A stretch of DNA of 64,000 nucleotides from UBA1369 sp964571725 (GTDB lineage: Bacteria > Patescibacteriota > Gracilibacteria > UBA1369): assembly GCA_964571725.1 (NCBI GenBank), contig CAZNDB010000003.1, forward strand, positions 171,433 through 235,432, in the 5' to 3' direction. The notes under the pieces are model-generated. The model ran no database searches, had not been told where the DNA came from, and saw nothing but the letters and a program-made list of their open reading frames with translations. How positions within the stretch are numbered: position 1 is the stretch's first letter; every line of letters begins with the position of its first letter. The translations under genes and the position numbers were made by a program. Positions 35,371 to 43,831 of the stretch are shown one piece after another.

Positions 35371-35979
35371 TTAGGACTCCGGAACCTCTATGGCCTGCAA
35401 ATAATCCGGATTTATCACCTCTGCAAGAAGTTGACTGGTCACATCCTGTGGCCGGTCAACTTTTCTTAAAAAATAAAGCTGAAGAAATCTCATCAGAAAC
35501 CCGTGCGTAACGCAAATCACTGACCTGAACCCGCTCTCCCGGATTAATTTTTCCAGCTCTTCAACCCGCCGAAAAACATTTTCCAGCCTTTCCACATTTT
35601 TTCCTTCCAAAAGAGCGGTAAATAGAGCTACCCGCACCGCAGGCAGGCCTTCCGCACGAAACTGTTCTTCCATCACCAGCTGGGACAAATCAAATATAAT
35701 CTCATTGAGAGAGGAAGTTTTGATAACAGGCAAATGCGGGCAGATTATCTCGGCCGTTTCCCGGGTTCTTTTTGATTCACTGACCAGCACAGCCTCAAAA
35801 GAGCTCCAATCTGAACGTTGCTTCAATAATTGCAGAGGAACCAAAGCTTTTTCCCTATCAATACCGGGATCAACCACTCCCAGTGAAAGCTGATTCAACT
35901 GATCGTAACTAAGCCTGTCATAATCATCGAAAGGAGCTGCCAAACGACCATGTCTAACCAGTAACACGGATTTATTCAT
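35371..35979 (-). CDS. Histidine phosphatase (phosphoglycerate-mutase-like) family protein
   Basis: The 202-residue protein begins with LLVRHGR (catalytic His10 in the RHG motif) and has SESKRTRETAEII and the second His in ICVTHG near 157, so the active site looks intact. The family includes phosphoglycerate mutases and many phosphomonoesterases; the inserted region before the second His is not typical of GpmA. Its start lies 3 bases after the stop of the PEP-synthase-like gene, so the two are co-transcribed and may act on related phosphates. Confidence 0.8.
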   Translation of the reverse strand: MNKSVLLVRHGRLAAPFDDYDRLSYDQLNQLSLGVVDPGIDREKALVPLQLLKQRSDWSSFEAVLVSESKRTRETAEIICPHLPVIKTSSLNEIIFDLSQLVMEEQFRAEGLPAVRVALFTALLEGKNVERLENVFRRVEELEKLIRESGFRSVICVTHGFLMRFLQLYFLRKVDRPQDVTSQLLAEVINPDYLQAIEVPES

Positions 35980-35982
35980 AGA

Positions 35983-38466
35983 TTATATAATTTTTACTTT
36001 CTTGTCCCTACAGTTAACGCTCACCTTTCTGCCCGCCTTCAACTTTTGAAACATCTCCTCACCGACGGCCAGCACCGCAGGCAAACCATACTCCCTCAAA
36101 AGCACGGCCATATGAGAATGGGCACTGCCCACCTTTGTTATAACACCCCTAATTCCAAAATTAAACAGATGCGAACTGCCCTGATCCGAGTCCTCCAACA
36201 ACAAAATCTTATCTTTTAACACATCAAAATCAGTCAATGACGACGCCTTTGGTACATAAAAAATCTCGCCTTCCACCTCCGGCAAACTGGAAATAAAAAC
36301 TGCTTCATTGGCCCTGTTCTGAACAACCAAAACATCATAATCTTCCTTGATCACATCCGGCATTTCCATCTGCCGGAAAATCTTTTCCCGGCATCTGTTA
36401 GCGATAACACGCTCATTTACGCTTCCCTCCCCTACCGGTTCATCACTCAGGAATTTAATTATATCCTCCTGTGAAAGATAAAAAATATCATCAAAACTTT
36501 CCAAATTAAAATACCTTTGGATCTTCATCAAAACCGGTCTTAATAAACCATATTCCTTCATAAACACAAACTTCACTCTTTCCCTGGCCTCATCACAAAA
36601 TCTGGTTCTCTCGACCAGCAACTTCAACTCCCCAAACGCATCATTAGGCAGTTGTTCATGCAGCGATTGCAATTCCTGATCATAAACCTGCCTTTTACGG
36701 ACATTTTCGTCCAGTTTCATTCTCAAACCTGCTAAATCGGGAAGATTTTTTTCAAAAAATTGTTGTTCGGTAAAATCAGGCTCATGCAAATCAAACTGGC
36801 TCTGACGCAAATGCCCGAATTGCTCCTCCAACCGTTTTATTTTGGCCGATCTGTCCTTCTCGTCAGAACTCTCCCCCAATGCGAGCATTTCGGCTACAAA
36901 TTCAAGATAGATACTACTGTTACCGCTCAACAGCAAATCAGTCCGATCCGTCAAACCGTTCTTTTCCAGAAATTCCGCCAGCTTCCGGTTATAAAAAAAA
37001 TCCATTCGTGCCACCTGCGTAAACAGGAAAGTTCCCTTAGCCTGAATATTCGCCATTATTGAAACAAACATTTGCCGTAATTCAGCGCCCGAAACTTCCC
37101 TACGGTCGGTTAAATTCACCACTTGTTGTTTTTCCCCGTCAATCAATCGCAAATAATCCTCCAATACCGGGCCTAAACCGGTCATCAAACAACCTGTTTT
37201 ATCCTCTATTTTTTGCGCGGTCTTTTGGAAACAGGCCAAAATACGATCAACCTTGTCCTCATCCCCTGCAAATATTCCCAACAGTTTTTCACGAGTCTCA
37301 GGATTATTTAAGCTAAACAACAATTCAAACTCCACCTTGTTCTGTTTTGTAGGATTACGCCTGATTTCAGCTAAATAGTAAGCGTAGATTTTCCGGTAAT
37401 CATCCTCCTGAATACCTTCGGGCCTGAAATTGCTGGCTGCAGTCTTGAAATCTATAAAAGCCCGTCCTCCCAACAAATGCAAACAATTATTTCTGGAACA
37501 GTCATAACCCAGTTCCGCCCGCGCTTCAGGAATAATTCTGGCCGGAAACATCTCGGAAAAAAGAGAAAAAGACAAAGGCAACGGATATTTTCCCAACAAC
37601 TCCTGGGGATTAATATCTATCATATTGCCAAGAAAATTATCATTCAGTGCACTTCCGACCCGCAGATAAGTAGCCCTAATCTGTTCCAAGATTTCTCCCT
37701 CCCCAACTTCATCAACTGACTCTTTGGTCAGTCCCTTGATCGGACGGGCTTGAAGAATAAACAACTCTTTGTTTTTATAGGCAAATTCTACGTCCACCGG
37801 ATGCCCAAACAATTCTTCAATCCTGCGAACCTCCCTAACCAAATCAGGTAAAAATGGAACCTCAGGCCGGGTCTCCTCTCCAATGTCCACCCCTCTAACC
37901 ACCTTCAATTGTTTTCCAGTAACCTTGCCGCTAACCAATTCTTCACCCAAACCATTATGATATGACACTTCCATATAATGATGGTTGTCGGTACCACGGG
38001 AAAAAACCACTCCCGCAAAATCGGGACATTCAATCATTTCCTGGACCAATACCCCCAGTCTGTTATCGCAGGGCACATTAAGCGAAGAACTATAGCTTTG
38101 TATCTGCTCGGACTTGGCTTCGAAATCGCTCTTTATTGTCCCAATAGCCTTCAATACCGATTCAACATCGGCCGGAACATTCAGAACAGTCGTATATTGG
38201 CCGGCAAAAGAAGCCTTTTGTCCGTCTTCCTGCGGTGCGCTGCTGCGCACCGCACAGGTTCTGATTTCGGGAAATCGCATCAAAAAATCACCAAGCTTCG
38301 TCCTGATCTTTTCTGCGTCATCCAAGTCCCCGAAGGCGAGTGGTACAAAACCGGGGACATTAAATCCGTTATGGTTTAAATGCAGCAGAGAAAAAGCTTT
38401 TCCACCGATAGTTTCGGTACTTTCCCCTCCGCCCTGGTTTAAATGTAAAGTTTGACTGGTTTTCAT
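35983..38466 (-). CDS. PEP-synthase/PPDK-like phosphotransferase without a TIM-barrel domain
   Basis: The 827-residue protein has an N-terminal pyruvate phosphate dikinase ATP-grasp domain (about 1-255: GGKAFSLLHLN, VRSSAPQEDGQKASFAGQYTT, VDVEFAYKNKELFILQARPI), a long helical centre and a C-terminal swivelling His domain (SAHSHMAVLLREYGLPAVLAV, His about residue 780). The PEP/pyruvate-binding TIM barrel of PpsA and PPDK is missing. This ATP-grasp, centre, His-domain order matches rifampicin phosphotransferase (Rph) and relatives, which move a phosphate from ATP to a small molecule. The substrate here is unknown. I start at 38466; an ATG at 38493 would lie upstream of the putative -10. Confidence 0.75.
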   Translation of the reverse strand: MKTSQTLHLNQGGGESTETIGGKAFSLLHLNHNGFNVPGFVPLAFGDLDDAEKIRTKLGDFLMRFPEIRTCAVRSSAPQEDGQKASFAGQYTTVLNVPADVESVLKAIGTIKSDFEAKSEQIQSYSSSLNVPCDNRLGVLVQEMIECPDFAGVVFSRGTDNHHYMEVSYHNGLGEELVSGKVTGKQLKVVRGVDIGEETRPEVPFLPDLVREVRRIEELFGHPVDVEFAYKNKELFILQARPIKGLTKESVDEVGEGEILEQIRATYLRVGSALNDNFLGNMIDINPQELLGKYPLPLSFSLFSEMFPARIIPEARAELGYDCSRNNCLHLLGGRAFIDFKTAASNFRPEGIQEDDYRKIYAYYLAEIRRNPTKQNKVEFELLFSLNNPETREKLLGIFAGDEDKVDRILACFQKTAQKIEDKTGCLMTGLGPVLEDYLRLIDGEKQQVVNLTDRREVSGAELRQMFVSIMANIQAKGTFLFTQVARMDFFYNRKLAEFLEKNGLTDRTDLLLSGNSSIYLEFVAEMLALGESSDEKDRSAKIKRLEEQFGHLRQSQFDLHEPDFTEQQFFEKNLPDLAGLRMKLDENVRKRQVYDQELQSLHEQLPNDAFGELKLLVERTRFCDEARERVKFVFMKEYGLLRPVLMKIQRYFNLESFDDIFYLSQEDIIKFLSDEPVGEGSVNERVIANRCREKIFRQMEMPDVIKEDYDVLVVQNRANEAVFISSLPEVEGEIFYVPKASSLTDFDVLKDKILLLEDSDQGSSHLFNFGIRGVITKVGSAHSHMAVLLREYGLPAVLAVGEEMFQKLKAGRKVSVNCRDKKVKII

Positions 38467-38479
38467 AGATAAACAATTA

Positions 38480-38508
38480 ATTATAAAGCACACTCAACAA
38501 CAGATCAG
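38480..38508 (-). promoter_or_regulatory. Promoter for the PEP-synthase-like gene
   Basis: On the minus strand CTGATC, 17 bases and a perfect TATAAT lie 13 bases before the ATG at 38466. It suggests that this gene and the histidine phosphatase form their own unit. Confidence 0.35.
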
Positions 38509-38605
38509 AAAAACAATTGCTGATAACGTGTTGTTTCGATATCAAGCCAACATCTTTATGTCATCCGGCTTCGCCAACTTTTTGGGGAAGAAATCTTGAT
38601 CATAA

Positions 38606-38875
38606 TCATTCAATGACTTTTTTAATCGACTGCTTACCGAATTGTATGATTCGACTGCCTCTGGTCACCGTTGAAATGGAACATTGTAAATTTTTAGCAA
38701 CCATCCTCTGGGATTTCCCTTCCAAAAGTAATTTCAACACCTGCAGACGCTCAACAAGACTGTTGATCTCTGCCGGCGTCAAAACATCCTGCAAGAAATC
38801 CCGCATCAGAGCAAAATCTTTTATTTTCAGGAATGTTTCAGCCAGAATCTCCGTATTTTTAATTAAGTCCTTCAT
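38606..38875 (-). CDS. trpR: Trp-repressor family transcription factor
   Basis: The 89-residue product matches TrpR over its DNA-binding core: LTPAEINSLVERLQVLKLLLEGKSQR (helices C-D) and VAKNLQCSISTVTRGSR, equivalent to the E. coli helix-turn-helix ending ATITRGSN. TrpR dimers bind CTAGT-type operators when loaded with tryptophan. I chose the ATG at 38875; the ATG at 38932 would overlap the promoter -35. It lies directly downstream of a PLP decarboxylase and trpS, which makes a tryptophan-responsive circuit likely. Confidence 0.85.
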   Translation of the reverse strand: MKDLIKNTEILAETFLKIKDFALMRDFLQDVLTPAEINSLVERLQVLKLLLEGKSQRMVAKNLQCSISTVTRGSRIIQFGKQSIKKVIE

Positions 38876-38903
38876 CTCTGTATCTATATAGTAATACATC
38901 AGT

Positions 38904-38932
38904 ACATTATTCCCTGACACGGGACTAGTCAA
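38904..38932 (-). promoter_or_regulatory. trpR promoter with overlapping ACTAGT-type operator
   Basis: On the minus strand TTGACT, 17 bases and TAATGT. The palindrome GACTAGTC (38923-38930) overlaps the -35 and contains ACTAGT, the core repeated in the E. coli Trp operator. TCCC/GGGA arms nearby add a second small inverted repeat. Autoregulation is plausible. Confidence 0.45.
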
Positions 38933-38945
38933 TATTATTTACCTT

Positions 38946-41078
38946 TTATGCAGATTCATCCTGATTTATCTCAAAAGATCCTAATGCAATACACGCCTTA
39001 AGTTTATTGATAAATTCCTCCAGTAATCCCCCCTGTAGAGCGAAAGGATTCATGGTCGTGACCCTGACGTATTTTTTGCCGTTTACTTCATTCAGCGATA
39101 ATCCAAAAGACCTTCCGGCATCTTCATTGTTCCGCATAAAAGTAACCAGCGTCTGGGAAATTTGATTGACGAAATTATCCTCTCTCCTGCTGGCATCCCG
39201 GGGCAAAATGCGGAAATTCATAATATGAATCTGTGGCTGGTTTAAAATTTCCACCTGAAAAATTTCACCATTCCGGCCGGGCATTTCCAGTCCTTTCAAA
39301 CTGTCATAGACCCGGTTGCAGCTTTTGATGCTCTCAGCATGGTATTTGCCGATACCCGTATTGTCCAAACCGACATTCTCAATACTTAAATGGGCTGCGG
39401 CCGCTGCTGATCCGGGAAAAGTACACCCCTCAAGTCGTGAAAAAGCGTATGGCTCTCCGTTTTCCCGGTCCCCGTAATAAGGAGGAAATTTGGAAATTAT
39501 TTCTTTAACAGCTTTGTTTTTCCAAAGAATCGATCCTCCTCCCCCGGTATAAACACCAAAAATGGATTTATGCAGATCAATCGTTACCGAGTCCACTTCA
39601 GCCAAATGGGAAAACGTTTCATATAGCTCCGCCAGCAGTTCCGGAGAAAACCCCTGTTCCACTGTGACATATTTCTCCCAAGCTTCCTCCAGAGACATCA
39701 TGCTTCCGTCAGCATTGCGGAACATGGCAACCAAAGGCCCCCCATAGGCTCCGTCAATATGAATATTAAAACTGAAATTCTTTTTTTCACAATTCTTCCT
39801 GATATCAAGAATCTTTCTGGTATTAGTCATACTGCCAAAACCGGTCGAACCAATCACATCCAGATAACCGATGACAATTTTTCCGTCCTGGTTCAGCTGA
39901 TCCAGCGTTTGCTCCAGCAAGTTATAATCAACCTGGAAAGAATCCTTTTGCGTCGGTACCTCCACCACATTTCCCGCACCAAAACCGACACTTTCAATAG
40001 TTGACCTGATGGAATGATGATTAATACCCTTTGGCACCACAAATTTGATCCGGTCCAAGAGACCGCTCTGTAAGGCGGGAATTAACTCCTCCGATTCCTG
40101 CTGGGCTTTTTGCAAATCCTCAAACAAACCACTCCTCTGGGCCTCCCAACCCAATCTTTGATTAATTTCAATCTTATCGTCAGGCGACAACTTCAGGAGA
40201 TCGTCTTCCGACAGTGCACTAAACAACCTCTTCTCCTCTCCGTTAACCGTCAACGGAAAATCGATCTCAACCCCATGTTCCTGTTTTAATTTTTCCACCG
40301 CCATTTTACAGATTAGCGGCCGGTAGAAAACTTTTCTGGCGGCGATCAGTGCGCTTTTGTTGGCATGAGTACCTCCATGAGTCAGATAGCCGTAACCGTC
40401 GTCTCCGTAACCGATCATCTCTCCGATTTTTTTAATCACCTGCTCCTCCATTTCAGTGGTAGCCGGCCCCCCTTCCCGGGCCGCGTTGGTCTGATGATAG
40501 AACAGTCCTACAATTTCACCCAGCAGTGAAGAAAATTGATAAACACTGGTCATGTGTGAAACTTCCGTGCCGGAAATCCAGGGAATTGATTTTTCGTTCA
40601 ACTTTTCCGTCATTTCCATCAAAGAAGAGGAAAGCCCGCGCAAAAACTGAGCCGTTCCACCCGTTTTACCCATTGGACGGGGGTAAAGGTTTTGCCACTC
40701 CCTAAACTTTTTGAAAAAGTCCTGCAAAAGCATTTCCATCACTTCCACTTGCCGGTTATCCCCGGAAGTAACAAATCGCAGATCCTCCCTTAAGGCTTCC
40801 GACAAAACCTTTAATTTCCGGCCAATTGAGAGGACCCTGTCAATTCGCTGAAGACTTTCCGTTTTGTCAATATCGGGAGAATCCATAATCCCCCTAACTT
40901 TCTGATGAATCACTTCATCAATCTGAGTAATGTCCACGCCTACCTGCAGGTTGGACAGAAAATCAACCAGGTCTTTTACCATCGGCTCCTGTTCCATCAA
41001 CCCGTCCAAGTCCGCCGCAACTCTTTCCGAATGCTCCGTTTTATTGTCACTGGATACTAAAGGTGAACTGGCGTACAT
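38946..41078 (-). CDS. PLP-dependent group II amino-acid decarboxylase
   Basis: The 710-residue protein has a 150-residue helical N-terminal extension, then the fold-type-I decarboxylase core of the Glu/Tyr/aromatic amino acid family: YGYLTHGGTHANKSALIAAR, the PLP-ring Asp in NIHIDGAYGGPLVA, and the Schiff-base Lys in VDSVTIDLHKSIFGVY near residue 504. The C-terminal small domain is present. Substrate cannot be read with certainty; the trpS and trpR neighbours suggest tryptophan or another aromatic amino acid. It is 15 bases after trpS. Confidence 0.82.
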   Translation of the reverse strand: MYASSPLVSSDNKTEHSERVAADLDGLMEQEPMVKDLVDFLSNLQVGVDITQIDEVIHQKVRGIMDSPDIDKTESLQRIDRVLSIGRKLKVLSEALREDLRFVTSGDNRQVEVMEMLLQDFFKKFREWQNLYPRPMGKTGGTAQFLRGLSSSLMEMTEKLNEKSIPWISGTEVSHMTSVYQFSSLLGEIVGLFYHQTNAAREGGPATTEMEEQVIKKIGEMIGYGDDGYGYLTHGGTHANKSALIAARKVFYRPLICKMAVEKLKQEHGVEIDFPLTVNGEEKRLFSALSEDDLLKLSPDDKIEINQRLGWEAQRSGLFEDLQKAQQESEELIPALQSGLLDRIKFVVPKGINHHSIRSTIESVGFGAGNVVEVPTQKDSFQVDYNLLEQTLDQLNQDGKIVIGYLDVIGSTGFGSMTNTRKILDIRKNCEKKNFSFNIHIDGAYGGPLVAMFRNADGSMMSLEEAWEKYVTVEQGFSPELLAELYETFSHLAEVDSVTIDLHKSIFGVYTGGGGSILWKNKAVKEIISKFPPYYGDRENGEPYAFSRLEGCTFPGSAAAAAHLSIENVGLDNTGIGKYHAESIKSCNRVYDSLKGLEMPGRNGEIFQVEILNQPQIHIMNFRILPRDASRREDNFVNQISQTLVTFMRNNEDAGRSFGLSLNEVNGKKYVRVTTMNPFALQGGLLEEFINKLKACIALGSFEINQDESA

Positions 41079-41093
41079 AGGCTATTGGGTTAA

Positions 41094-42212
41094 TTAATAA
41101 TTGGTAATTTTCATGGCATCCTTGACCTCTTTCATCGTTTCGGAAGCCTCTTCTTTGGCTCTCAAGCTCCCCTCAATTAACGCCTTGCGCACCAATTCCG
41201 GGTGCTGTTGGTAAAAAACCCGTTTTTCTCTGATGGGAGCCAAGAAAGAAATCAAATCTGTTGCCAGTATTCGTTTTGATTCCCCGTCGGATAATTTTCC
41301 TTCGGTATAAAGCCGCTTTAAATCCTCCAGCTCCTGCTGATCGCTATGAAAAGCGTCCAAATACATGAACACCACGTTGCCTTCGAGATGTCCCGGATCA
41401 TCGGCGTGCACCCTGGTCGGATCCGTATACATTTTGTTCACTTTTTTCAGAACAGTCTGTTCATCGTCGGACAAATAAATACAGTTTCCGAGACTTTTGC
41501 TCATTTTAGCCTTCCCGTCTACACCGGCCAGACGGGGAATTCGGCCTACCAAAGCACGCGGAATGGGAAAGATATTGCCGTAGGTTTTATTAAACTTCTT
41601 GGCAATCTCCCTGGTCATTTCAATATGCGGCAGCTGATCTTCACCCACCGGCACCAGATCAGCCTTGGAAAGCAAAATATCTGCAGCCTGACTGACCGGG
41701 TAGGAATAGAATCCCACGCTGATACTTTCATTTCCTTTCCCCTCGCGGACCTGTCTGATTTCCTCTTTTAAAGTCGGATTCCGCTCCAGTCTGCCCAAAG
41801 GCACCAACATACTCAATAACAAAGTCAGTTCAGCCGATTCGGGAACATAGCTCTGCACGACAAAAGAAGTTTTTTCCGGATCCAGTCCCACCGCCAACCA
41901 GTCGAGAGCAACCTGAATCACAGAATCCCTGATCATCTCAATTTCTTTCAGATGATCTCCAAAAGCCTGGTAATCGGCAATCAAAAACTGACAGTCATAT
42001 TGTTCCTGAAGTTTCAGCCAGTTTTCCAAAGCCCCTACATAATGGCCGAGATGTAACTTTCCGCTTGGTCTCATTCCGGTCAAAATCCGCTCCTTGATCG
42101 AATCCCTAGCCTGTTCGACAGCTTTCAACGCACGTTCTTCTTCCTGCGGAACTTTCAAAGAAATATCGTCCTGCTCGTCAAAACCTTTTAAATCGGGTTT
42201 ATCTATTGCCAT
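41094..42212 (-). CDS. trpS: Tryptophanyl-tRNA synthetase
   Basis: TrpRS charges tRNA-Trp. The 372-residue class I synthetase has RILTGMRPSGKLHLGHYVGA (HIGH motif near 54), the Trp-site segment QAADILLSKADLVPVGEDQ and the KMSKS loop AKMSKSLGN near 237. An N-terminal addition of about 38 charged residues precedes the normal start of the family. The 88-base leader contains no T-box sequence and no ACTAGT motif. It is transcribed toward the decarboxylase and trpR. Confidence 0.97.
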   Translation of the reverse strand: MAIDKPDLKGFDEQDDISLKVPQEEERALKAVEQARDSIKERILTGMRPSGKLHLGHYVGALENWLKLQEQYDCQFLIADYQAFGDHLKEIEMIRDSVIQVALDWLAVGLDPEKTSFVVQSYVPESAELTLLLSMLVPLGRLERNPTLKEEIRQVREGKGNESISVGFYSYPVSQAADILLSKADLVPVGEDQLPHIEMTREIAKKFNKTYGNIFPIPRALVGRIPRLAGVDGKAKMSKSLGNCIYLSDDEQTVLKKVNKMYTDPTRVHADDPGHLEGNVVFMYLDAFHSDQQELEDLKRLYTEGKLSDGESKRILATDLISFLAPIREKRVFYQQHPELVRKALIEGSLRAKEEASETMKEVKDAMKITNY

Positions 42213-42300
42213 CTGGAATTTGTTAAAAGACAGCCCTAAACTAACGACCCAAAAAAAGACAGGTATTGAAAAATAAAGACAAAACTAAAAAAAGGCTGAA

Positions 42301-42678
42301 TTAAACCTTATTTTTGGATAAAATTTGTATCAGTTTCTGCAAATAACTGTTTCTGACCTCTTCCGACATCTGATAAAGAGGCATCGAAGCCATCTCAATA
42401 GCCTTCTGAATCCTGCGTGACACGGGAGTAGTTTTCTTTTTTATGTCATAATATATCAGCTGGTAAATGGGATCCAGACAACAATATAGCTTTACCAGGG
42501 ACTCACGGCTTCCATCTTTGATAAGTTCACTGATTTTCCAGACGACTTTCTTCTCAAAAGCAAAAAAATCTCTATTCAGATAAAGTAACTTTAACTGAAC
42601 AATAAACGAAACCACGTCCTCCCCCCCGATTTCAGAAATAAACAGTACCATAAACCACCGATTTATGATCGGTCTCAC
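42301..42678 (-). CDS. Hypothetical helical protein
   Basis: The 125-residue protein is mainly helical and Lys/Leu/Ile-rich, with a hydrophobic start (WFMVLFISEIGG) and two Cys in LVKLYCCLDPIYQLIYYDIKKK. It has no recognisable motif. It lies between the threonine-synthase-like gene (45 bases upstream) and trpS (88 bases downstream), on the same strand. A later start at the Met of MVLFISEIGG is possible. Function unknown. Confidence 0.55.
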   Translation of the reverse strand: MRPIINRWFMVLFISEIGGEDVVSFIVQLKLLYLNRDFFAFEKKVVWKISELIKDGSRESLVKLYCCLDPIYQLIYYDIKKKTTPVSRRIQKAIEMASMPLYQMSEEVRNSYLQKLIQILSKNKV

Positions 42679-42723
42679 TATATAATTCAGAAAAAAGACA
42701 ACTACTGAAAAAAAAAGAAATCG

Positions 42724-43827
42724 TTAATTTTCGACGCCTTTTCCCGTATTTACTATGACCACTTTGGCATTTTGGGGGATGTCCGGCCTTTCCCTTGCCA
42801 CAAACGCGGCAAAAGCAGCTACGGCCGAATATTCCGACCTGATCCCGACTTCTTTGAGAAGATTGTAAGTTCTTTCCAGTTCGTTGTTATCCACCTCGAT
42901 ATATATATTCTCATTCCCCTCGAAGATTTTACAAAGAATCGGCAACACTGCAGTAAATGGGGTGGTTAATTTTTCAGCATGGGAAGATTCGTGATAATCA
43001 TTAAGCATTAATTCATCCTTCTTTTTCTTTAAAGCTTCACGCAGTGGATGTTCCTGTTTAGGACCCACGGCAATAATCTTCGTGTTCAATCCCTGTTCCT
43101 TGATCCCCAGCCACAGGCCAATCACAATATCCCCGCTACCGCAGGGAACTACCACATAATCCGGCTTCTCCTGTGCAATCTCGTAAAACAACTCCTTATA
43201 GGCCACCAGACTGATTGGTTCAAAGCTGTTGGTAACCGCCCAAATGTGTTCCCAACTCTTGCGTCGTTCATATTTATCGTATTCGCGAACAATCTCCACA
43301 AAATCACGGGGACGAAGTATGCCGTTATAACGGCTGCCATCAATAGTTATAACATGCCCCCATTCACCCAAAGTCGCCTTGCGTTCCGCAGACACCCAGG
43401 GGAAAACCAGACTGGTATAATCAATTCCAGCGCGAGCGGCATAGCGGCTGAGACTGTAACCAGCATTACCAGCCGTTAAGCATACAATTTTATCCACTTT
43501 CTGTTCCAACGCCACATTGATAATAACTTCGCTTCTCCGGTCCTTATGTGTTCCATAAGGCAAACAACTCTCATCTTTTATATAGAGATTAGGGAGATTA
43601 AAAAGCTCAGCCAGTCGATCGGACCTGATCAGGGGAGAATTTTGGGCACCATAGGCAACAGTTAGCTGACTAAAAGGCATCTTAGCCCGAAACTGAGTCA
43701 ACTCAAACCCGCCGGTAACAACCAGATTGGAGTAATTGGGCGTATTACAATCTTCACAACAACAGGAATTCAGTCTGAAAGGATATTTTTTCTGACATTT
43801 AACACAAATCAAAGCTAAATCATTCAT
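42724..43827 (-). CDS. Threonine-synthase-like PLP enzyme (fold type II) with zinc ribbon
   Basis: The 367-residue protein has an N-terminal cysteine cluster (C8, C11, then C22-C24 and C27) as in the zinc ribbon of archaeal-type threonine synthases. The PLP core follows: KDESCLPYGTHKDRRS with the probable Schiff-base Lys95 (usual PTGSFKDR), CLTAGNAGYSLSRYAA (phosphate loop) and VVVPCGSGDIVIGLWLG. The changes around Lys95 and the Asn-Ala-Gly loop suggest a substrate other than O-phosphohomoserine. It starts 4 bases after the GHMP-kinase-like gene and is probably co-translated with it. Confidence 0.75.
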   Translation of the reverse strand: MNDLALICVKCQKKYPFRLNSCCCEDCNTPNYSNLVVTGGFELTQFRAKMPFSQLTVAYGAQNSPLIRSDRLAELFNLPNLYIKDESCLPYGTHKDRRSEVIINVALEQKVDKIVCLTAGNAGYSLSRYAARAGIDYTSLVFPWVSAERKATLGEWGHVITIDGSRYNGILRPRDFVEIVREYDKYERRKSWEHIWAVTNSFEPISLVAYKELFYEIAQEKPDYVVVPCGSGDIVIGLWLGIKEQGLNTKIIAVGPKQEHPLREALKKKKDELMLNDYHESSHAEKLTTPFTAVLPILCKIFEGNENIYIEVDNNELERTYNLLKEVGIRSEYSAVAAFAAFVARERPDIPQNAKVVIVNTGKGVEN

Positions 43828-43831
43828 GATA

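Noticed and set aside
42213..42300. T-box leader for trpS
   Set aside because: No T-box core (AGGGTGGNACCGCG) and the leader is only 88 bases.
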